From contig QCBT01000002.1 of the NCBI GenBank assembly GCA_003281525.1, forward strand, positions 62,001 through 126,000: a DNA stretch of 64,000 nucleotides, read 5' to 3'. The DNA is from Prochlorococcus sp. AG-347-J06 (lineage in GTDB: Bacteria; Cyanobacteriota; Cyanobacteriia; PCC-6307; Cyanobiaceae). The position numbers were made by a program, and so were the translations under genes. Within the stretch, counting starts at the first letter, position 1, and each line of letters begins with the position of its first letter. The notes under the pieces were generated by a model, which made no database searches, had not been told where the DNA came from, and saw only the letters and a list, made by a program, of their open reading frames with translations. Of the stretch, positions 45,826-56,849 are shown piece after piece.

Positions 45826-46557
45826 TCATGAGGCACGAATCACACCTCTTTCAACTTGAGCTGGAACAATATCTAAGCAATCAAGTTCTGAACAACATTT
45901 AAAATCATCTTCATAATCTCCAAGACTTGTCAATCTTTTGCCATGAGTTGCTGTTTTTAAACATTTCAAAATATCATCTTTCCAGATATCCCAAAGTGCC
46001 AAAGCAGCCTGAAGTTCGTCATTAATAATATTAATTTCGAAATCACAGTTCTGTTTTAGGTATGAGGCCAAAGCACCAGCAGCTAAAGAATCCTCAAGTG
46101 AATAAGAGCCTTCCCAACCACTACCAAGTATTAAAACATTTTCACTTTTTAATGCAATGATTTTTTCGGCAACTGCTTTTCTATTTGGGAGACCCATAGC
46201 AAATAAATGCTTAGCATTTTGAACTTTTTGCAATGATTTAGTCCCATTAGTAGTACTCATAAATAGTCTTTTACCATTTACAACTTTTTTTGTAACTGAT
46301 AAAGGAGAATTTCCTAAATCAAAGCCATCAATCTTCTTTCCGCCTCTTTCTCCAAGCATTAGTCTTTTTTCAGCTTGCCACTTAATTGCAGAATCTTTTA
46401 ATAAATCTAAATCTGCAAAAACTTGTATTGAATCAGCACCATTTTTTAAAGCCCAGGAAATTGTGGTTGTAGCTCTTAAAACATCAATGACAACTGCAAT
46501 GTCTGGACTATTTTCAGGAACATCCTTTGCAACGTGATAATAAGTAAGATTAATAAT
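45826..46557 (-). CDS. comB: 2-phosphosulfolactate phosphatase, probable non-canonical start
   Basis: The track shows only 45826-46359 because it begins at an internal Met. The frame runs on upstream to an in-frame TAA with NLTYYHVAKDVPENSPDIAV and VVIDVLRATTTISWALKNGA, which is the ComB N-terminal half with its Asp-rich metal site. No ATG, GTG or TTG lies in that extension. I propose ATT at 46557, preceded by AAAGGAT, giving 243 residues. ComB forms sulfolactate from its phosphate (coenzyme M pathway in archaea; role in cyanobacteria unclear). LGSGWEGSYSLEDSLAAGAL is also conserved. Confidence 0.85.
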   Translation of the reverse strand: MINLTYYHVAKDVPENSPDIAVVIDVLRATTTISWALKNGADSIQVFADLDLLKDSAIKWQAEKRLMLGERGGKKIDGFDLGNSPLSVTKKVVNGKRLFMSTTNGTKSLQKVQNAKHLFAMGLPNRKAVAEKIIALKSENVLILGSGWEGSYSLEDSLAAGALASYLKQNCDFEINIINDELQAALALWDIWKDDILKCLKTATHGKRLTSLGDYEDDFKCCSELDCLDIVPAQVERGVIRAS

Positions 46558-46687
46558 TAGATCCTTTTCTGAATTTATTATAGAAAACAGTTACTTAATT
46601 TGATTATTTTTTTTTTAAAAACAAACTTATTGATATTATAAAACTAATTTGTTTTTACAGAAATTTTATCAAGTAATTAATTTGAAA

Positions 46688-48001
46688 ATGCATAATATCC
46701 GCACAATAAAAGGTGGAGTTAATTTAAAAGGAAAAGTAAAAGTACCTGGAGATAAATCTATTTCTCATAGAGCTCTAATAATAGGAAGTATTGCTAAGGG
46801 TGAGACGACTATTGAGGGGTTCTTACATTCTGAAGATCCACTTTCAACTGCTGATTGTCTAAGAAAGTTAGGTGTAAATATACCAGAAATAAAAAAAAAT
46901 GAGCCTTTTACGATTTCAGGATTGGGTCTTGATGGATTTAAAGAGCCCAAAGAAATTTTAAATTGTGGGAATTCCGGAACAACTATGAGATTATTAATGG
47001 GGTTACTTGCCGGTCAAGAAGGCAAGAATTTCATCTTAACTGGTGACATTTCTCTTAATGAGAGGCCAATGGGGAGAGTGGGCAAACCATTATCTTTGAT
47101 GGGTGGCAAAATTTTTGGTAGAGAAAAAGGGAACAAAGCTCCAATCTCAATTGATGGAAATAAATTAAAAGGATGTGTTATAGGAACCCCTGTAGCGAGC
47201 GCTCAAGTAAAATCTGCAATCTTATTGGCAGGCCTCAAAGCTTCTGGAACCACTTCTGTTATTGAACCAGCATCTTCAAGAGATCATACTGAAAGAATGT
47301 TAAAAGCATTTGGAGCAGACATCAGTATCAGAGGAGAATTAGGAAGAAATGTAGTTATCAAGTCAGGGGGTAACTTAATTGGCCAGAGAATATTGATTCC
47401 TGGAGACATAAGCTCTGCTTCTTTTTGGATGATTGCTGCATCCATTGTCCCAAATTCAGAGGTTTTAATTCAGAATGTAGGACTAAATCCCACTAGAACA
47501 GGGATTTTAAATGTAATGGATTCAATGGGGTGTGATTATGAGATTTTAGATAAAACTACTATTGCAGGTGAACCTATTGGATCTATTAAAGTAAAGACTT
47601 CAAATAATTTAAGATCATTCACTATTGAAGGAGATATTCTACCAAAACTAATAGATGAAATTCCTATCCTTACTGTGGCTGCTTGTTTTTGTAATGGAGT
47701 TTCTGAAATTAAGGATGCACAAGAATTAAGAGTTAAGGAGACAGATCGATTAAAAGTTATGGCACGACAGTTACAAAAATTCGGTGCTGAAATAACAGAA
47801 AAAGAGGATGGGTTAATTATTAATGGGCAATCAAAATTTTATTCTGCGGAGGTAGATAGTGAGACAGATCACCGAGTAGCAATGAGTCTTGCTATTGCTT
47901 CACTTCTTGCTAAAGGTACCTCGAAAATTATGAGATCTGATGCTGCTAGCGTCTCGTATCCAACTTTTTGGGAAGAGCTGGCCAAACTAACTAACTACTA
48001 A
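46688..48001 (+). CDS. aroA: 3-phosphoshikimate 1-carboxyvinyltransferase (EPSP synthase)
   Basis: Joins shikimate 3-phosphate with phosphoenolpyruvate in aromatic amino acid synthesis. I prefer ATG 46688 ([19 protein letters not shown]), not the track's TTG 46649; a TTG at 46682 is also possible. The 437 residues include [35 protein letters not shown] and the late [20 protein letters not shown]. Full length and of the class with the LAGQ sequence. It is the first of three + strand genes leading to glmU. Confidence 0.95.
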   Translation: MHNIRTIKGGVNLKGKVKVPGDKSISHRALIIGSIAKGETTIEGFLHSEDPLSTADCLRKLGVNIPEIKKNEPFTISGLGLDGFKEPKEILNCGNSGTTMRLLMGLLAGQEGKNFILTGDISLNERPMGRVGKPLSLMGGKIFGREKGNKAPISIDGNKLKGCVIGTPVASAQVKSAILLAGLKASGTTSVIEPASSRDHTERMLKAFGADISIRGELGRNVVIKSGGNLIGQRILIPGDISSASFWMIAASIVPNSEVLIQNVGLNPTRTGILNVMDSMGCDYEILDKTTIAGEPIGSIKVKTSNNLRSFTIEGDILPKLIDEIPILTVAACFCNGVSEIKDAQELRVKETDRLKVMARQLQKFGAEITEKEDGLIINGQSKFYSAEVDSETDHRVAMSLAIASLLAKGTSKIMRSDAASVSYPTFWEELAKLTNY

Positions 48002-48016
48002 CTAGCCTAAAAGTTT

Positions 48017-48922
48017 TTGTCTGAATTAATAGAAGTTTTAACTAAAGATGGTAGTTACTCTTTAAGAAGTGTATTTTTTCAAGAGAACTTCCATAGTTTA
48101 TTGGGCGCATTGGAGGAAACAAAGTCAAAGTTTACAGCTACTTCTAATTTGCAAAGATTTAAGGGCGAATCTCTCAATGTTTTAGATATATGTTTTGGTT
48201 TAGGATACAATTCAGCTTCTTTAATGGATGAATTAATAACACAAAAATCAAATTTAAATTTGTATGCATTGGAGATTGATAAAAAGCCTCTTGAATATTC
48301 GCTTAGAAATGAATCATTCCTTAAGTTATGGGATCCAAAAGTCAAAAAAATATTTGAATCACTTTATCGAAAATATTACTTTGAGGATCAATTTTTTAAA
48401 TGCAGTATTTTGTGGGGTGACGCTAGAGAAAAAATTAACATTATTCCTTCCTCTATTAAATTCGATCTGATTTATTTAGATGGTTTTTCTCCTCAAAAAT
48501 GCCCACAAGTATGGACGATTGAATTTTTATCCAAAGTCACAGAAAATCTTAATCCTCAGGGTTATTTAATAACTTATTCTTCATCAGCGGCAGTAAGAAA
48601 AACCTTAAGAAATCTTGGATTAGAAATTTTTACTATTAAGCCAAGTTTTAAAAACAGAAGTTTTTGGAGTCAGGGAACTGTCGCAATATCAAAATTTGAC
48701 AAGAATAAATTGAAACCCAATTTCAATTTTGAAAAGTTATCTTTAATGGAAGAAGAACATCTCTTAACTAAAGCTAGTATTCCATATAGAGATCAAGATT
48801 TGAACTCAAGTAAAGACGATATAATCAGGAGAAGATTAGATGAGCAATTATTCTCAAATCTATTATCTACAAATATATGGAGAGAAAAGTGGGGAATGAC
48901 GAAGTTATCCGTTAAGAGTTAG
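48017..48922 (+). CDS. MnmD-like tRNA 5-methylaminomethyl-2-thiouridine methyltransferase
   Basis: A 301-residue SAM methyltransferase (DUF752/Methyltransf_30) starting at TTG. The SAM motif is [18 protein letters not shown], and [16 protein letters not shown] holds the DGFxPxKxPxxW signature of MnmD. The C-terminal oxidase module of the E. coli fusion MnmC is missing. A tail of about 90 residues follows. It is 15 bases after aroA and 25 bases before glmU. Confidence 0.85.
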   Translation: MSELIEVLTKDGSYSLRSVFFQENFHSLLGALEETKSKFTATSNLQRFKGESLNVLDICFGLGYNSASLMDELITQKSNLNLYALEIDKKPLEYSLRNESFLKLWDPKVKKIFESLYRKYYFEDQFFKCSILWGDAREKINIIPSSIKFDLIYLDGFSPQKCPQVWTIEFLSKVTENLNPQGYLITYSSSAAVRKTLRNLGLEIFTIKPSFKNRSFWSQGTVAISKFDKNKLKPNFNFEKLSLMEEEHLLTKASIPYRDQDLNSSKDDIIRRRLDEQLFSNLLSTNIWREKWGMTKLSVKS

Positions 48923-48947
48923 ATTTAAATTAGGATTTCGAATAAAC

Positions 48948-50297
48948 ATGTTAAGTGTTGCGATATTAGCGGCAGGCAAGGGCACTAGGATGGAAAGCTC
49001 ATTGCCAAAAGTTTTACATAAAATTTCTGGCAAAAGTCTTCTACAAAGAGTAATTGATTCATGTTTCGAATTAAAACCTGATCAAATTTTCGTAATTACT
49101 GGACACAAATCAAAAGAAGTACAAAAGGCAATCCCAAATGATAAAAAAATCCAAGTTGTTGTTCAAGAACCTCAATCAGGAACCGGTCATGCAATCCAGG
49201 TACTTTGTAAAGAAGTAAAAAAACATGAAGGGAATCTTTTGGTACTTAACGGCGATGTGCCACTCATTAGGCCTAGTACTCTAAAAAGACTTTTGTATTT
49301 ACACGATTCAAAAAATGCTGATGTTTCTTTAATTACCACTAAGAAAACAAGTCCTCATGGATATGGCAGAGTTTTTTTGAAGGGGGACTTTATAGAGAGA
49401 ATTGTTGAAGAAAAAGATTGCAATGATCTAGAAAGAGAAAATCCATTAATAAATGCTGGTGTTTACTGTTTTAACTGGGGTAATTTATCAGAAATAATTA
49501 ATACCTTGCAAAGCAATAATAATCAAAAAGAGATTTACTTAACAGATACAATATCTTTGCTAAAAAATTCCTTCAGTCTCGAGGTAGATGATAATGGAGA
49601 ACTTCAAGGAATTAATAACAGAATTCAACTTTCAGAGTGCGAGGAATGTATTCAGAATTCAATTAAAGAAAAACATATGCTTAATGGTGTAACTTTTATA
49701 AATAAAGCAAGTTGTTCAATTAGTGAAGAAGTTGAGATTGGTAAAGATGTAATCATAGAGGTTAATACACATATAAGAGGAAATACGAAAATAAATAGTC
49801 ATTGCATTATCGGTCCAAATACTTTTATTGAGAATTCTAATGTGGGATTAAAATGTGAAATTTCAAACTCTACTGTTTATGATTCTCAGATAATGGATCA
49901 TATAAAAATTGGCCCTTATAGTCATATAAGGCCTAATTCCAAAATATCTTCTAATAGCAAAATAGGTAATTTTGTTGAGATCAAAAATAGTCAACTAGAG
50001 GAAGAATCTAAAGTTAACCATCTAAGTTATATTGGTGATTCTGTTATTGGTAGATCTACAAATATTGGAGCAGGCACTATTACTGCGAATTTTGATGGAC
50101 AGAAAAAATATCAAACAAAAATTGGTAAAAATTCCAGTATTGGGGCAAACACAGTTTTTGTAGCGCCAATAAATCTAGGGGAATCAGTAACAACAGGTGC
50201 TGGTTCAGTGATCACAAAAGACTCTAAAGATAATTCACTAGCGATCTCAAGAACTAAGCAAGTAAATATAGAGAATTGGAAAAAAAAGAAATCCTGA
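48948..50297 (+). CDS. glmU: bifunctional GlmU (GlcNAc-1-P uridyltransferase / GlcN-1-P acetyltransferase)
   Basis: Makes UDP-GlcNAc for peptidoglycan. The N-terminal nucleotidyltransferase has [20 protein letters not shown] and [11 protein letters not shown]; the C-terminal left-handed beta-helix (from about residue 250) has hexapeptide repeats such as [20 protein letters not shown] and [15 protein letters not shown]. Full 449 residues. It is convergent with murF, with a single base between the stops. Confidence 0.96.
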   Translation: MLSVAILAAGKGTRMESSLPKVLHKISGKSLLQRVIDSCFELKPDQIFVITGHKSKEVQKAIPNDKKIQVVVQEPQSGTGHAIQVLCKEVKKHEGNLLVLNGDVPLIRPSTLKRLLYLHDSKNADVSLITTKKTSPHGYGRVFLKGDFIERIVEEKDCNDLERENPLINAGVYCFNWGNLSEIINTLQSNNNQKEIYLTDTISLLKNSFSLEVDDNGELQGINNRIQLSECEECIQNSIKEKHMLNGVTFINKASCSISEEVEIGKDVIIEVNTHIRGNTKINSHCIIGPNTFIENSNVGLKCEISNSTVYDSQIMDHIKIGPYSHIRPNSKISSNSKIGNFVEIKNSQLEEESKVNHLSYIGDSVIGRSTNIGAGTITANFDGQKKYQTKIGKNSSIGANTVFVAPINLGESVTTGAGSVITKDSKDNSLAISRTKQVNIENWKKKKS

Positions 50298-50298
50298 T

Positions 50299-51672
50299 CT
50301 AGTTAATTAATTCAATAATTTTTTCAAGTTGCCAACATCTGCTCCCTTTTATAAGAACAGAATCACCTTTTTTTGTAGATTTGTTTATTACTTGAGGTAC
50401 ATCTTTAATATCATTAAACACTAAGAATTTATTCTTATCTTTTAGATAATCGGTGTAATTTTTTTCATTCTCTTTATCGCAAATAAATAAACACTTTTCT
50501 ATATCTGAATTATTAATTAAGTTGAATATTTCTATGTGATATTTTTCAGATTCTTTTCCCAATTCTTGCATACTACCAAATATGAAAAATTTATTTCTCG
50601 GTTTTTCAAGCAGGGTTTTAATACATGCTTTTACTGACTCTGGCGAAGCATTATATGATTCATCATATATTGTTGTTTTTACTGATTTAAGAATTTTATT
50701 CCTTCCACCTAAACTTACAAAATCAAATTTATTAAAACTTGCAAAATCAATGCCTAGCTCTTTAGCAACTGCATAAGCAAATAAGAAATTCGAAGCATTG
50801 TGAAATCCCTCAAATGAAATTTCAAAGGTATTTTCTTCAATTAAAATTGTTTTATTCGAAGGATTATAAAATCCTCGCAAATCATTATCTTTCTTAAAAC
50901 TCTCCTTTTGATTTTCTATATTTAATAGTCTTACTTTTATCACTCTACCTTTCCAAAATTCTTTCAAAGTTTTTTCGAGGAATGGATCATTTGCTGGAAT
51001 TATTACAACTCCTTCTGGATTTAAGAACTTACTAATTTCACACTTTGCATGCGCAATATTTTTTTTTGAGCCTAACAATCCAATATGAGCTGTACCAATG
51101 TTGGTAATAACTGCAATATCCGGTTCACTATATTTAGATAAATTCTCGATCTGTCCAAGACCTCTCATTCCCATCTCAAGAACTAAAGCTTTATCCTCTG
51201 TATTTGTGGCAAGAATAGTAAGACCAACTCCAATCTCATTATTGAAATTTGCATGAGATAATTTAATTCTTCCAAGTTTATTTAAAACTCCACCAATCAT
51301 TTCTTTTGTTGTTGTTTTACCAACTGAACCAGTTATTGCAACAATCGGAATATTTAATTTTTTTCTTTTTAGCAATGCTAATTTTTGAAATGCCTCTAAT
51401 GTGTCATTTACAACCCAATAAGGAAAATCACTAGGAAGTAATCTCTGCATACCTTTTTTTATAACTACTGATTTAACTCCTTTATCTAAAACATTTGGAA
51501 GAAAACTATGTCCATCAAAAATTTTACCCTCGATAGCTATAAAAAGATCATTTTTCAATAAAGTTCTACTATCAATACTTATATTTTTAAAATTTAAAGA
51601 ATCTCTTTTCCCCTCGCTCAGATTTTTAATATCCCCCAAAACATTGTTTAATTCTGATAAAGAGAATTCCAT
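50299..51672 (-). CDS. murF: UDP-N-acetylmuramoyl-tripeptide--D-alanyl-D-alanine ligase
   Basis: Adds D-Ala-D-Ala to the peptidoglycan precursor. The 457 residues have the Mur ligase ATP loop IVAITGSVGKTTTKEMIGGV, VLEMGMRGLGQIENL and VITNIGTAHIGLLGS, and a C-terminal DESYNASPESVKACIKTL. It is seven bases downstream of glgA on the same strand and convergent with glmU. Confidence 0.95.
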   Translation of the reverse strand: MEFSLSELNNVLGDIKNLSEGKRDSLNFKNISIDSRTLLKNDLFIAIEGKIFDGHSFLPNVLDKGVKSVVIKKGMQRLLPSDFPYWVVNDTLEAFQKLALLKRKKLNIPIVAITGSVGKTTTKEMIGGVLNKLGRIKLSHANFNNEIGVGLTILATNTEDKALVLEMGMRGLGQIENLSKYSEPDIAVITNIGTAHIGLLGSKKNIAHAKCEISKFLNPEGVVIIPANDPFLEKTLKEFWKGRVIKVRLLNIENQKESFKKDNDLRGFYNPSNKTILIEENTFEISFEGFHNASNFLFAYAVAKELGIDFASFNKFDFVSLGGRNKILKSVKTTIYDESYNASPESVKACIKTLLEKPRNKFFIFGSMQELGKESEKYHIEIFNLINNSDIEKCLFICDKENEKNYTDYLKDKNKFLVFNDIKDVPQVINKSTKKGDSVLIKGSRCWQLEKIIELIN

Positions 51673-51679
51673 TAAAAAT

Positions 51680-53137
51680 TTAAGTCATACTTTTTTTTAA
51701 AGAGGGATCAGCCGATTGTCCGTAAGAGAATTTTTCAATTTCAGCAAAATCTGGAGATGGTTCTTTTATTCCACAAACATCTTTATACATAATTTCGTAT
51801 TCGAGAGCCGATCTTTGCCAACTAAACTCTTGGCTCATTGCTCTTTTTTGCAATAATTCCCAACTATCTTTATGCCTAAAAGCCTCCCAAGACCTTACTA
51901 AAGATGTATAGAAATCTATAGGTTCAAAGCGATCGAAGCAAAAACCTGTGCCACTATTATTTTCTGGATCATGAGGTAAAACCGTGTCAACTAGACCTCC
52001 TACTCGCCTTACTATTGGAATAGAACCATATCTCATAGCAAGTAGTTGACTAATGCCACAAGGTTCGAACCTACTTGGCATTAAAAATGCATCAGAGCCA
52101 CCGTAGATAAGTCTTGATAAAGAATCATCATAAGTAAGAAAAACAGAACATCTTCCTGGGTAATCTAATGCAAGTTGCCATAATCCTGACTCTAAATATC
52201 TATCCCCAGTCCCTAAAACAACTATTTGCGAATCTGTATATGCTAAAAGTCTTCTTGAAACTTGTAGAAGTAAGTCAACCCCTTTCTGATCAACTAACCT
52301 ACTGACCATACCTAAAAGATATTTTTTAGGATTAACTTCGAGACCCATTTCTCTCTGCAGAATTTTTTTATTTTCTAGCCTATTTTCTAAATTCTTAATA
52401 CTAAATTTTGCAGGTAAAACTGGGTCTTTAGCTGGATTCCATTCATCAAGATCTATACCATTAAGAATTCCCCTTAATTTACCTGAAATGTAATTAAGTA
52501 ATCCTTCAAGGCTTTCCCCATATTCATGGGTTTTAATTTCATCTGCATAAGTAGGAGAAACAGCATTGACTCTATCTGCGTACAACATTGCCGCAGCCAT
52601 TGTGTGATCTCCATGCATATACCAAGGACACCAAGTCATTTTTTCAAGTTTCCATCTCCAAGGGCCTTGGTATTTTAAATTATGAATTGTGAAGACAGTA
52701 CTAATTTCGGGGTCCTGATGCATCCACACAGGAATCATGCCAGTATGCCAATCATGGCAATGGAGAACTTGAGGTTTCCAACAATTCCAGGCAAATTCTG
52801 CAGTGGCACTTGCAAAAAATGTAAAGCGCCAGTCCTCATTTTCGCCTCCGTATATTTGGTCAGAGTCAAATGTTGGATGACCCACTAGGTAAATCACATA
52901 ATTATGAATGGGATGTTTGGCTTCATATACGGCGAAATCAGTGCCCATCGTATTTGCTCTAAAGACTGGTTCATTAGATACCTCTAAAAGACTCCATAAT
53001 TTTCCATATCCTGGAATTATTACCCTTACATCGTGACCAAGTTTTATCAAAGATGGAGGTAACGAACCAACCACATCTCCCATACCTCCAACTTTGATCA
53101 TTGGAGCACATTCAGCAGCGGCAAGAAGAATTCTCAT
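51680..53137 (-). CDS. glgA: glycogen synthase
   Basis: A GT5 ADP-glucose transferase for glycogen storage. The N-terminal [20 protein letters not shown] holds the ADP-glucose-binding KxGG motif; [16 protein letters not shown] and [10 protein letters not shown] are family blocks, and the C-terminal domain has [20 protein letters not shown] type signature ([13 protein letters not shown]). The 485 residues are full length. Confidence 0.95.
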   Translation of the reverse strand: MRILLAAAECAPMIKVGGMGDVVGSLPPSLIKLGHDVRVIIPGYGKLWSLLEVSNEPVFRANTMGTDFAVYEAKHPIHNYVIYLVGHPTFDSDQIYGGENEDWRFTFFASATAEFAWNCWKPQVLHCHDWHTGMIPVWMHQDPEISTVFTIHNLKYQGPWRWKLEKMTWCPWYMHGDHTMAAAMLYADRVNAVSPTYADEIKTHEYGESLEGLLNYISGKLRGILNGIDLDEWNPAKDPVLPAKFSIKNLENRLENKKILQREMGLEVNPKKYLLGMVSRLVDQKGVDLLLQVSRRLLAYTDSQIVVLGTGDRYLESGLWQLALDYPGRCSVFLTYDDSLSRLIYGGSDAFLMPSRFEPCGISQLLAMRYGSIPIVRRVGGLVDTVLPHDPENNSGTGFCFDRFEPIDFYTSLVRSWEAFRHKDSWELLQKRAMSQEFSWQRSALEYEIMYKDVCGIKEPSPDFAEIEKFSYGQSADPSLKKSMT

Positions 53138-53172
53138 TGATAATTATTTAAAAAGTTCTTTTGAAAAATAAA

Positions 53173-54030
53173 CTAAGGTGTCCATTTATGGTCAGAAAAG
53201 TCTGGTGGACGCTTTTCAAGAAAGGCATCTCTACCTTCTTGAGCTTCTTCAGTCGAATAGAATAATTGGGTTGTGTATCCAGATAATTCTTGAATACCAG
53301 CAATCCCATCACTCTCTGCATTGAATGAAGCTTTAAGAATACGAATAGCAGTTGGACTATTTCGTAAAATCTCTCTTGCCCAGATTACACCCTCAGCTTC
53401 TAATTCTTCAATCTTTGTAATTGCATTTATCAAGCCCATCTTAAGAGCTTCCTTGGAATTATATTTTCTACATAAAAACCAAATTTCTTTTGCTTTTCTT
53501 TGACCAACAAGTCTTGCTAAATAACTAGATCCAAAACCCGCATCAAAACTACCAACTCTTGGACCTGTTTGACCAAATATTGCATTTTCAGAGGCGATAC
53601 TGAGATCACAAATTAAATGAAGTACCTGGCCTCCTCCAATTGCAAAGCCAGGAACTAAGGCAATAACCACTTTAGGCAAACTTCTTATTAATCTTTGAAG
53701 TTCAAGTACATTTAATCTCTGCTTACCTTCATCATTTTTATATCCATTTTCACCTCTTACACTCTGATCTCCTCCAGAGCAAAAAGAATAAATACCTTTC
53801 TTGTCAGGTCCCGCACCTGTAAGGAGAACTACGCCAATAGTTTCATCATTTCTTACGATATTAAATGCGTTAATGAGTTCATCTACAGTTTGTGGCCTAA
53901 ATGCATTTCTTTTTTCAGGCCGATTAATTGCAATTCTCGCAATTCCCTCATCTGATTTGTGAAACAAAATATCTTCATAAGATTTGCATTCTGACCAATT
54001 TAAAATTGTTTTTCCGGGTAATACTTGCAT
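53173..54030 (-). CDS. menB: 1,4-dihydroxy-2-naphthoyl-CoA synthase
   Basis: A crotonase-fold ring-closing enzyme of the phylloquinone pathway. The 285 residues contain [20 protein letters not shown], the oxyanion-hole stretch [14 protein letters not shown], and [20 protein letters not shown] typical of MenB. It lies 35 bases after menD in the same direction, so both steps toward photosystem I phylloquinone are clustered. Confidence 0.95.
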   Translation of the reverse strand: MQVLPGKTILNWSECKSYEDILFHKSDEGIARIAINRPEKRNAFRPQTVDELINAFNIVRNDETIGVVLLTGAGPDKKGIYSFCSGGDQSVRGENGYKNDEGKQRLNVLELQRLIRSLPKVVIALVPGFAIGGGQVLHLICDLSIASENAIFGQTGPRVGSFDAGFGSSYLARLVGQRKAKEIWFLCRKYNSKEALKMGLINAITKIEELEAEGVIWAREILRNSPTAIRILKASFNAESDGIAGIQELSGYTTQLFYSTEEAQEGRDAFLEKRPPDFSDHKWTP

Positions 54031-54065
54031 GAAACCTAATTATTCAAAAATAGAAAATGATAAAT

Positions 54066-55829
54066 TTAACTGCCAATTATTTTTTCTAGCAGGGCATTTT
54101 TTTCACAAATTTCACTTTCTGGATCAATATCAACCTTAATTATTACAGATTTCTTGATAGAAATGCTCCAATCAAATGCCTCTCGTAATTTTTTAAAATT
54201 TGCCACACTCTTAAAGTGTACTTGATAGCCCTCTGCGAGTTTTGACCAGTTTATTTCTTTTGGCATAAGAAAAAGTTTTTTTAATTCATCTTCTTTTAAA
54301 TCTTCTTTATAAATACGATTAAATATATTTCCGCCATTATTATTTATCAAAAGAATCGTTAAATTCATGTCGATTGAATTTTCAATCAGCCAACCATTTA
54401 TATCATGGATAAAAGCCAAATCTCCAGTCACAAGAAGTAGAGGATTTTTAATTCTAGAAATACCTAATGCAAGAGATAAAGTGCCGTCTATGCCGGAAGC
54501 TCCTCTAAAGCTGAAACAATTTCTTGTTAAAGTACCATTCTCAGAAAATGTAAGCCAATCTCTGATCGGGCTACTCGCGGAGAGCATTATAGGATTTTCA
54601 GCTGGCCAAAGTTTTGGAACAAGATTTGCAAGCTTATACTCAGTAATTTGATTATCTTGAGTAATTTGCTCTTTTAAAATTTCTTTAATCTGCTCGCCTT
54701 CCTCTATTAAATCTAGAGCCATCGTAGTAAGAGACTTTTTGTTTTTTTCCTTAATTGATAATTCTTCTAACAATAGAGTAGTAAAATTTGATAGCCCAAA
54801 ATCATATTCAAATGATTTTTTTATAGGGTCCAATTTTCTAAAGTTTTTTTCTTTTATAAGAATTTGTATCCCTTCGAAGGTTGTTAAAAAATTCTCCAAA
54901 TCAATTGAGGACGACATAGGGCCAAGCCTCAAAAGTTGATGACAATTTACTGAATTTTTATTTTTTCTTAAGACTAATTCCCAATTAACAACTAAACCTC
55001 TCAAATCAGAACAAACGCCCGAAACAGGATCAGCGAATACTGGCCAACCAGTAATTTCTTGTAATTTCTTTAAAGATTTATTGAAAGAAGTTAAATCATT
55101 TATGGAACCTTGATAGGGACCTACCAAAATAATGCCGGATTCATCTAAATTTAAACTTTTTGAAATTTCTAAGAATTTGTTTTTATAAGACTTTTTTTCA
55201 ACCTCCTGAAATATGTATTTTTTCTTTAAATAAATTCTCTCAAAAACCTCTAAAACATTTTTTTTATTCAAAAATGAAATAGCTAAAGGCTTATCAATAG
55301 GAATATTTAAATGAATAGGACCAGGGAAGCTTGATATTTGTTTCTCTGTAATTCTAACTAAATTTAAGATTTCATTTTCTTGTGTCTCATGAAGTCCATT
55401 TAGATTTGTACTTAAAACTTTTCTGCAGACTGAACTCAAAAAATTTTCTTGATTTACTGTTTGATTAGCGCCACAATCTTTTAATCTTAATGGTCTATCA
55501 GCAGTAAGAAATATAATACCTTTACAAGATCGGTCTGCCTCAACCGCTGCTGGCAATAAGTTACTTACGGCAGTCCCAGAAGTGGTAATTACTAAAGCAA
55601 GATTACCCGATGCAGCTGAAATTCCAAGAGAGTGAAATCCTGCAGATCTCTCATCTATTGAATTAAAAATATTTACCAGTCCTAATTTATTTAATTCTCC
55701 AGCAGCTATTGCTAGAGGTGCTGATCTACTACCAGGACATAGTATTAAATTTTGAACTCCTATTTTTATAAGAAGATTCAAAAGTTGTAAACTTCTAAGA
55801 AAATTTTTGCATTCAATAGATGATGTCAT
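54066..55829 (-). CDS. menD: SEPHCHC synthase (2-succinyl-5-enolpyruvyl-6-hydroxy-3-cyclohexene-1-carboxylate synthase)
   Basis: A thiamine-diphosphate enzyme of phylloquinone synthesis. The 587 residues show [20 protein letters not shown], the catalytic-Glu region [37 protein letters not shown] and a C-terminal ThDP site [15 protein letters not shown] with NNNGGNIF. Full length. It is divergent from lepB. Confidence 0.95.
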   Translation of the reverse strand: MTSSIECKNFLRSLQLLNLLIKIGVQNLILCPGSRSAPLAIAAGELNKLGLVNIFNSIDERSAGFHSLGISAASGNLALVITTSGTAVSNLLPAAVEADRSCKGIIFLTADRPLRLKDCGANQTVNQENFLSSVCRKVLSTNLNGLHETQENEILNLVRITEKQISSFPGPIHLNIPIDKPLAISFLNKKNVLEVFERIYLKKKYIFQEVEKKSYKNKFLEISKSLNLDESGIILVGPYQGSINDLTSFNKSLKKLQEITGWPVFADPVSGVCSDLRGLVVNWELVLRKNKNSVNCHQLLRLGPMSSSIDLENFLTTFEGIQILIKEKNFRKLDPIKKSFEYDFGLSNFTTLLLEELSIKEKNKKSLTTMALDLIEEGEQIKEILKEQITQDNQITEYKLANLVPKLWPAENPIMLSASSPIRDWLTFSENGTLTRNCFSFRGASGIDGTLSLALGISRIKNPLLLVTGDLAFIHDINGWLIENSIDMNLTILLINNNGGNIFNRIYKEDLKEDELKKLFLMPKEINWSKLAEGYQVHFKSVANFKKLREAFDWSISIKKSVIIKVDIDPESEICEKNALLEKIIGS

Positions 55830-55878
55830 AATTTATATAAATGCTTTGGGATTTCCTTATAACTGGATTAAATAAAAC

Positions 55879-56463
55879 ATGTCTACAACACAAGAAAAGA
55901 GAAATTCAATACTAAAGGACTTAAAAAATCTTTTAATCTGGATATCTATTGCTTTAATTATACGATGGCAGGTTATAGAGCCAAGATGGATCCCATCCGG
56001 TTCAATGCTTCCAACTCTTCAAATACAAGATAAAATTCTTGTTGAGAAAGTAACACCCAAAATTACATCCAAATCAAATCTTTCAAAATTAAAAAATAAA
56101 ATAGTTGTTTTTAACGTTCCCGAACAATTAATTAATGCTGGTTATGAAGCAGATACTGCACTAATAAAAAGAGTAATTGGAATACCTGGAGACAAGGTAG
56201 AAGTAAGAGACGGCAACCTTTACTTAAATGATATCGCTCAAGAAAATTACATTTTTGACAAAAATATTAATTATTCTATAGGGCCTTTTATTGTCCCAGA
56301 AGAGTCATTATGGGTGATGGGAGATAATAGAAATAACAGTATGGACTCACATATTTGGGGATTTTTACCCTATGAAAAGGTTATTGGTAAGGCTATTTTT
56401 AGATATTGGCCATTTAATAAAATTGGACCTATTCGGTTCCCTGCCCTTAATAATTTAAATTAA
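55879..56463 (+). CDS. lepB: signal peptidase I
   Basis: Cleaves signal peptides of exported and lumenal proteins. A short N-terminal stretch is followed by one membrane helix (LIWISIALIIRWQVI), then the catalytic Ser box WIPSGSMLPTLQIQDKILVE and the Lys box DTALIKRVIGIPGDKVEVRD, with GDNRNNSMDSHIWGFLP as box E. The 194-residue size suits a cyanobacterial LepB. The gene is divergent from menD. Confidence 0.95.
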   Translation: MSTTQEKRNSILKDLKNLLIWISIALIIRWQVIEPRWIPSGSMLPTLQIQDKILVEKVTPKITSKSNLSKLKNKIVVFNVPEQLINAGYEADTALIKRVIGIPGDKVEVRDGNLYLNDIAQENYIFDKNINYSIGPFIVPEESLWVMGDNRNNSMDSHIWGFLPYEKVIGKAIFRYWPFNKIGPIRFPALNNLN

Positions 56464-56508
56464 TGGGTACGTGATGTTGTAGGGTTTTTATATCTTGAAG
56501 TTGTAGAA

Positions 56509-56844
56509 ATGTTTAATCCAGAATTTCTTGCTACTGAAAATAATGATCCAAATGATGAGAATGACTTAATCCAGTATTTACAAAAACAATCTCCTGAAGT
56601 TTTGCAAAGAGTAGCAAAATCAGCTAGTGAAGATATTCAAGAAATTATTAGACATAATGTTCAAGGTCTCCTTGGAATGCTTCCTTCAGATCAATTTGAT
56701 GTAAAAATAACATCTTCAAAAGACAACATTGCTAATTTACTATCTTCTGCAATGATGACGGGATATTTCTTAAGACAAATGGAGCAAAGAAAAGAGCTGG
56801 AACAAACTCTTAAAAATGATGAAGACATGTCTATTGAAGAATAA
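56509..56844 (+). CDS. DUF760 family protein
   Basis: A 111-residue acidic protein. LIQYLQKQSPEVLQRVAKSA, EIIRHNVQGLLGMLPSDQFD and LLSSAMMTGYFLRQMEQRKE are the DUF760 blocks; homologues occur in cyanobacteria and plastids, with no settled function beyond a structural or regulatory association. It follows lepB by 45 bases and is convergent with the DUF4336 gene. Confidence 0.82.
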   Translation: MFNPEFLATENNDPNDENDLIQYLQKQSPEVLQRVAKSASEDIQEIIRHNVQGLLGMLPSDQFDVKITSSKDNIANLLSSAMMTGYFLRQMEQRKELEQTLKNDEDMSIEE

Positions 56845-56849
56845 GAGTT

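Noticed and set aside
52071-52090. GGTTCGAACC tRNA T-arm-like sequence
   Set aside because: Lies in the conserved glgA coding sequence ([10 protein letters not shown] region) with no other tRNA arms around it.
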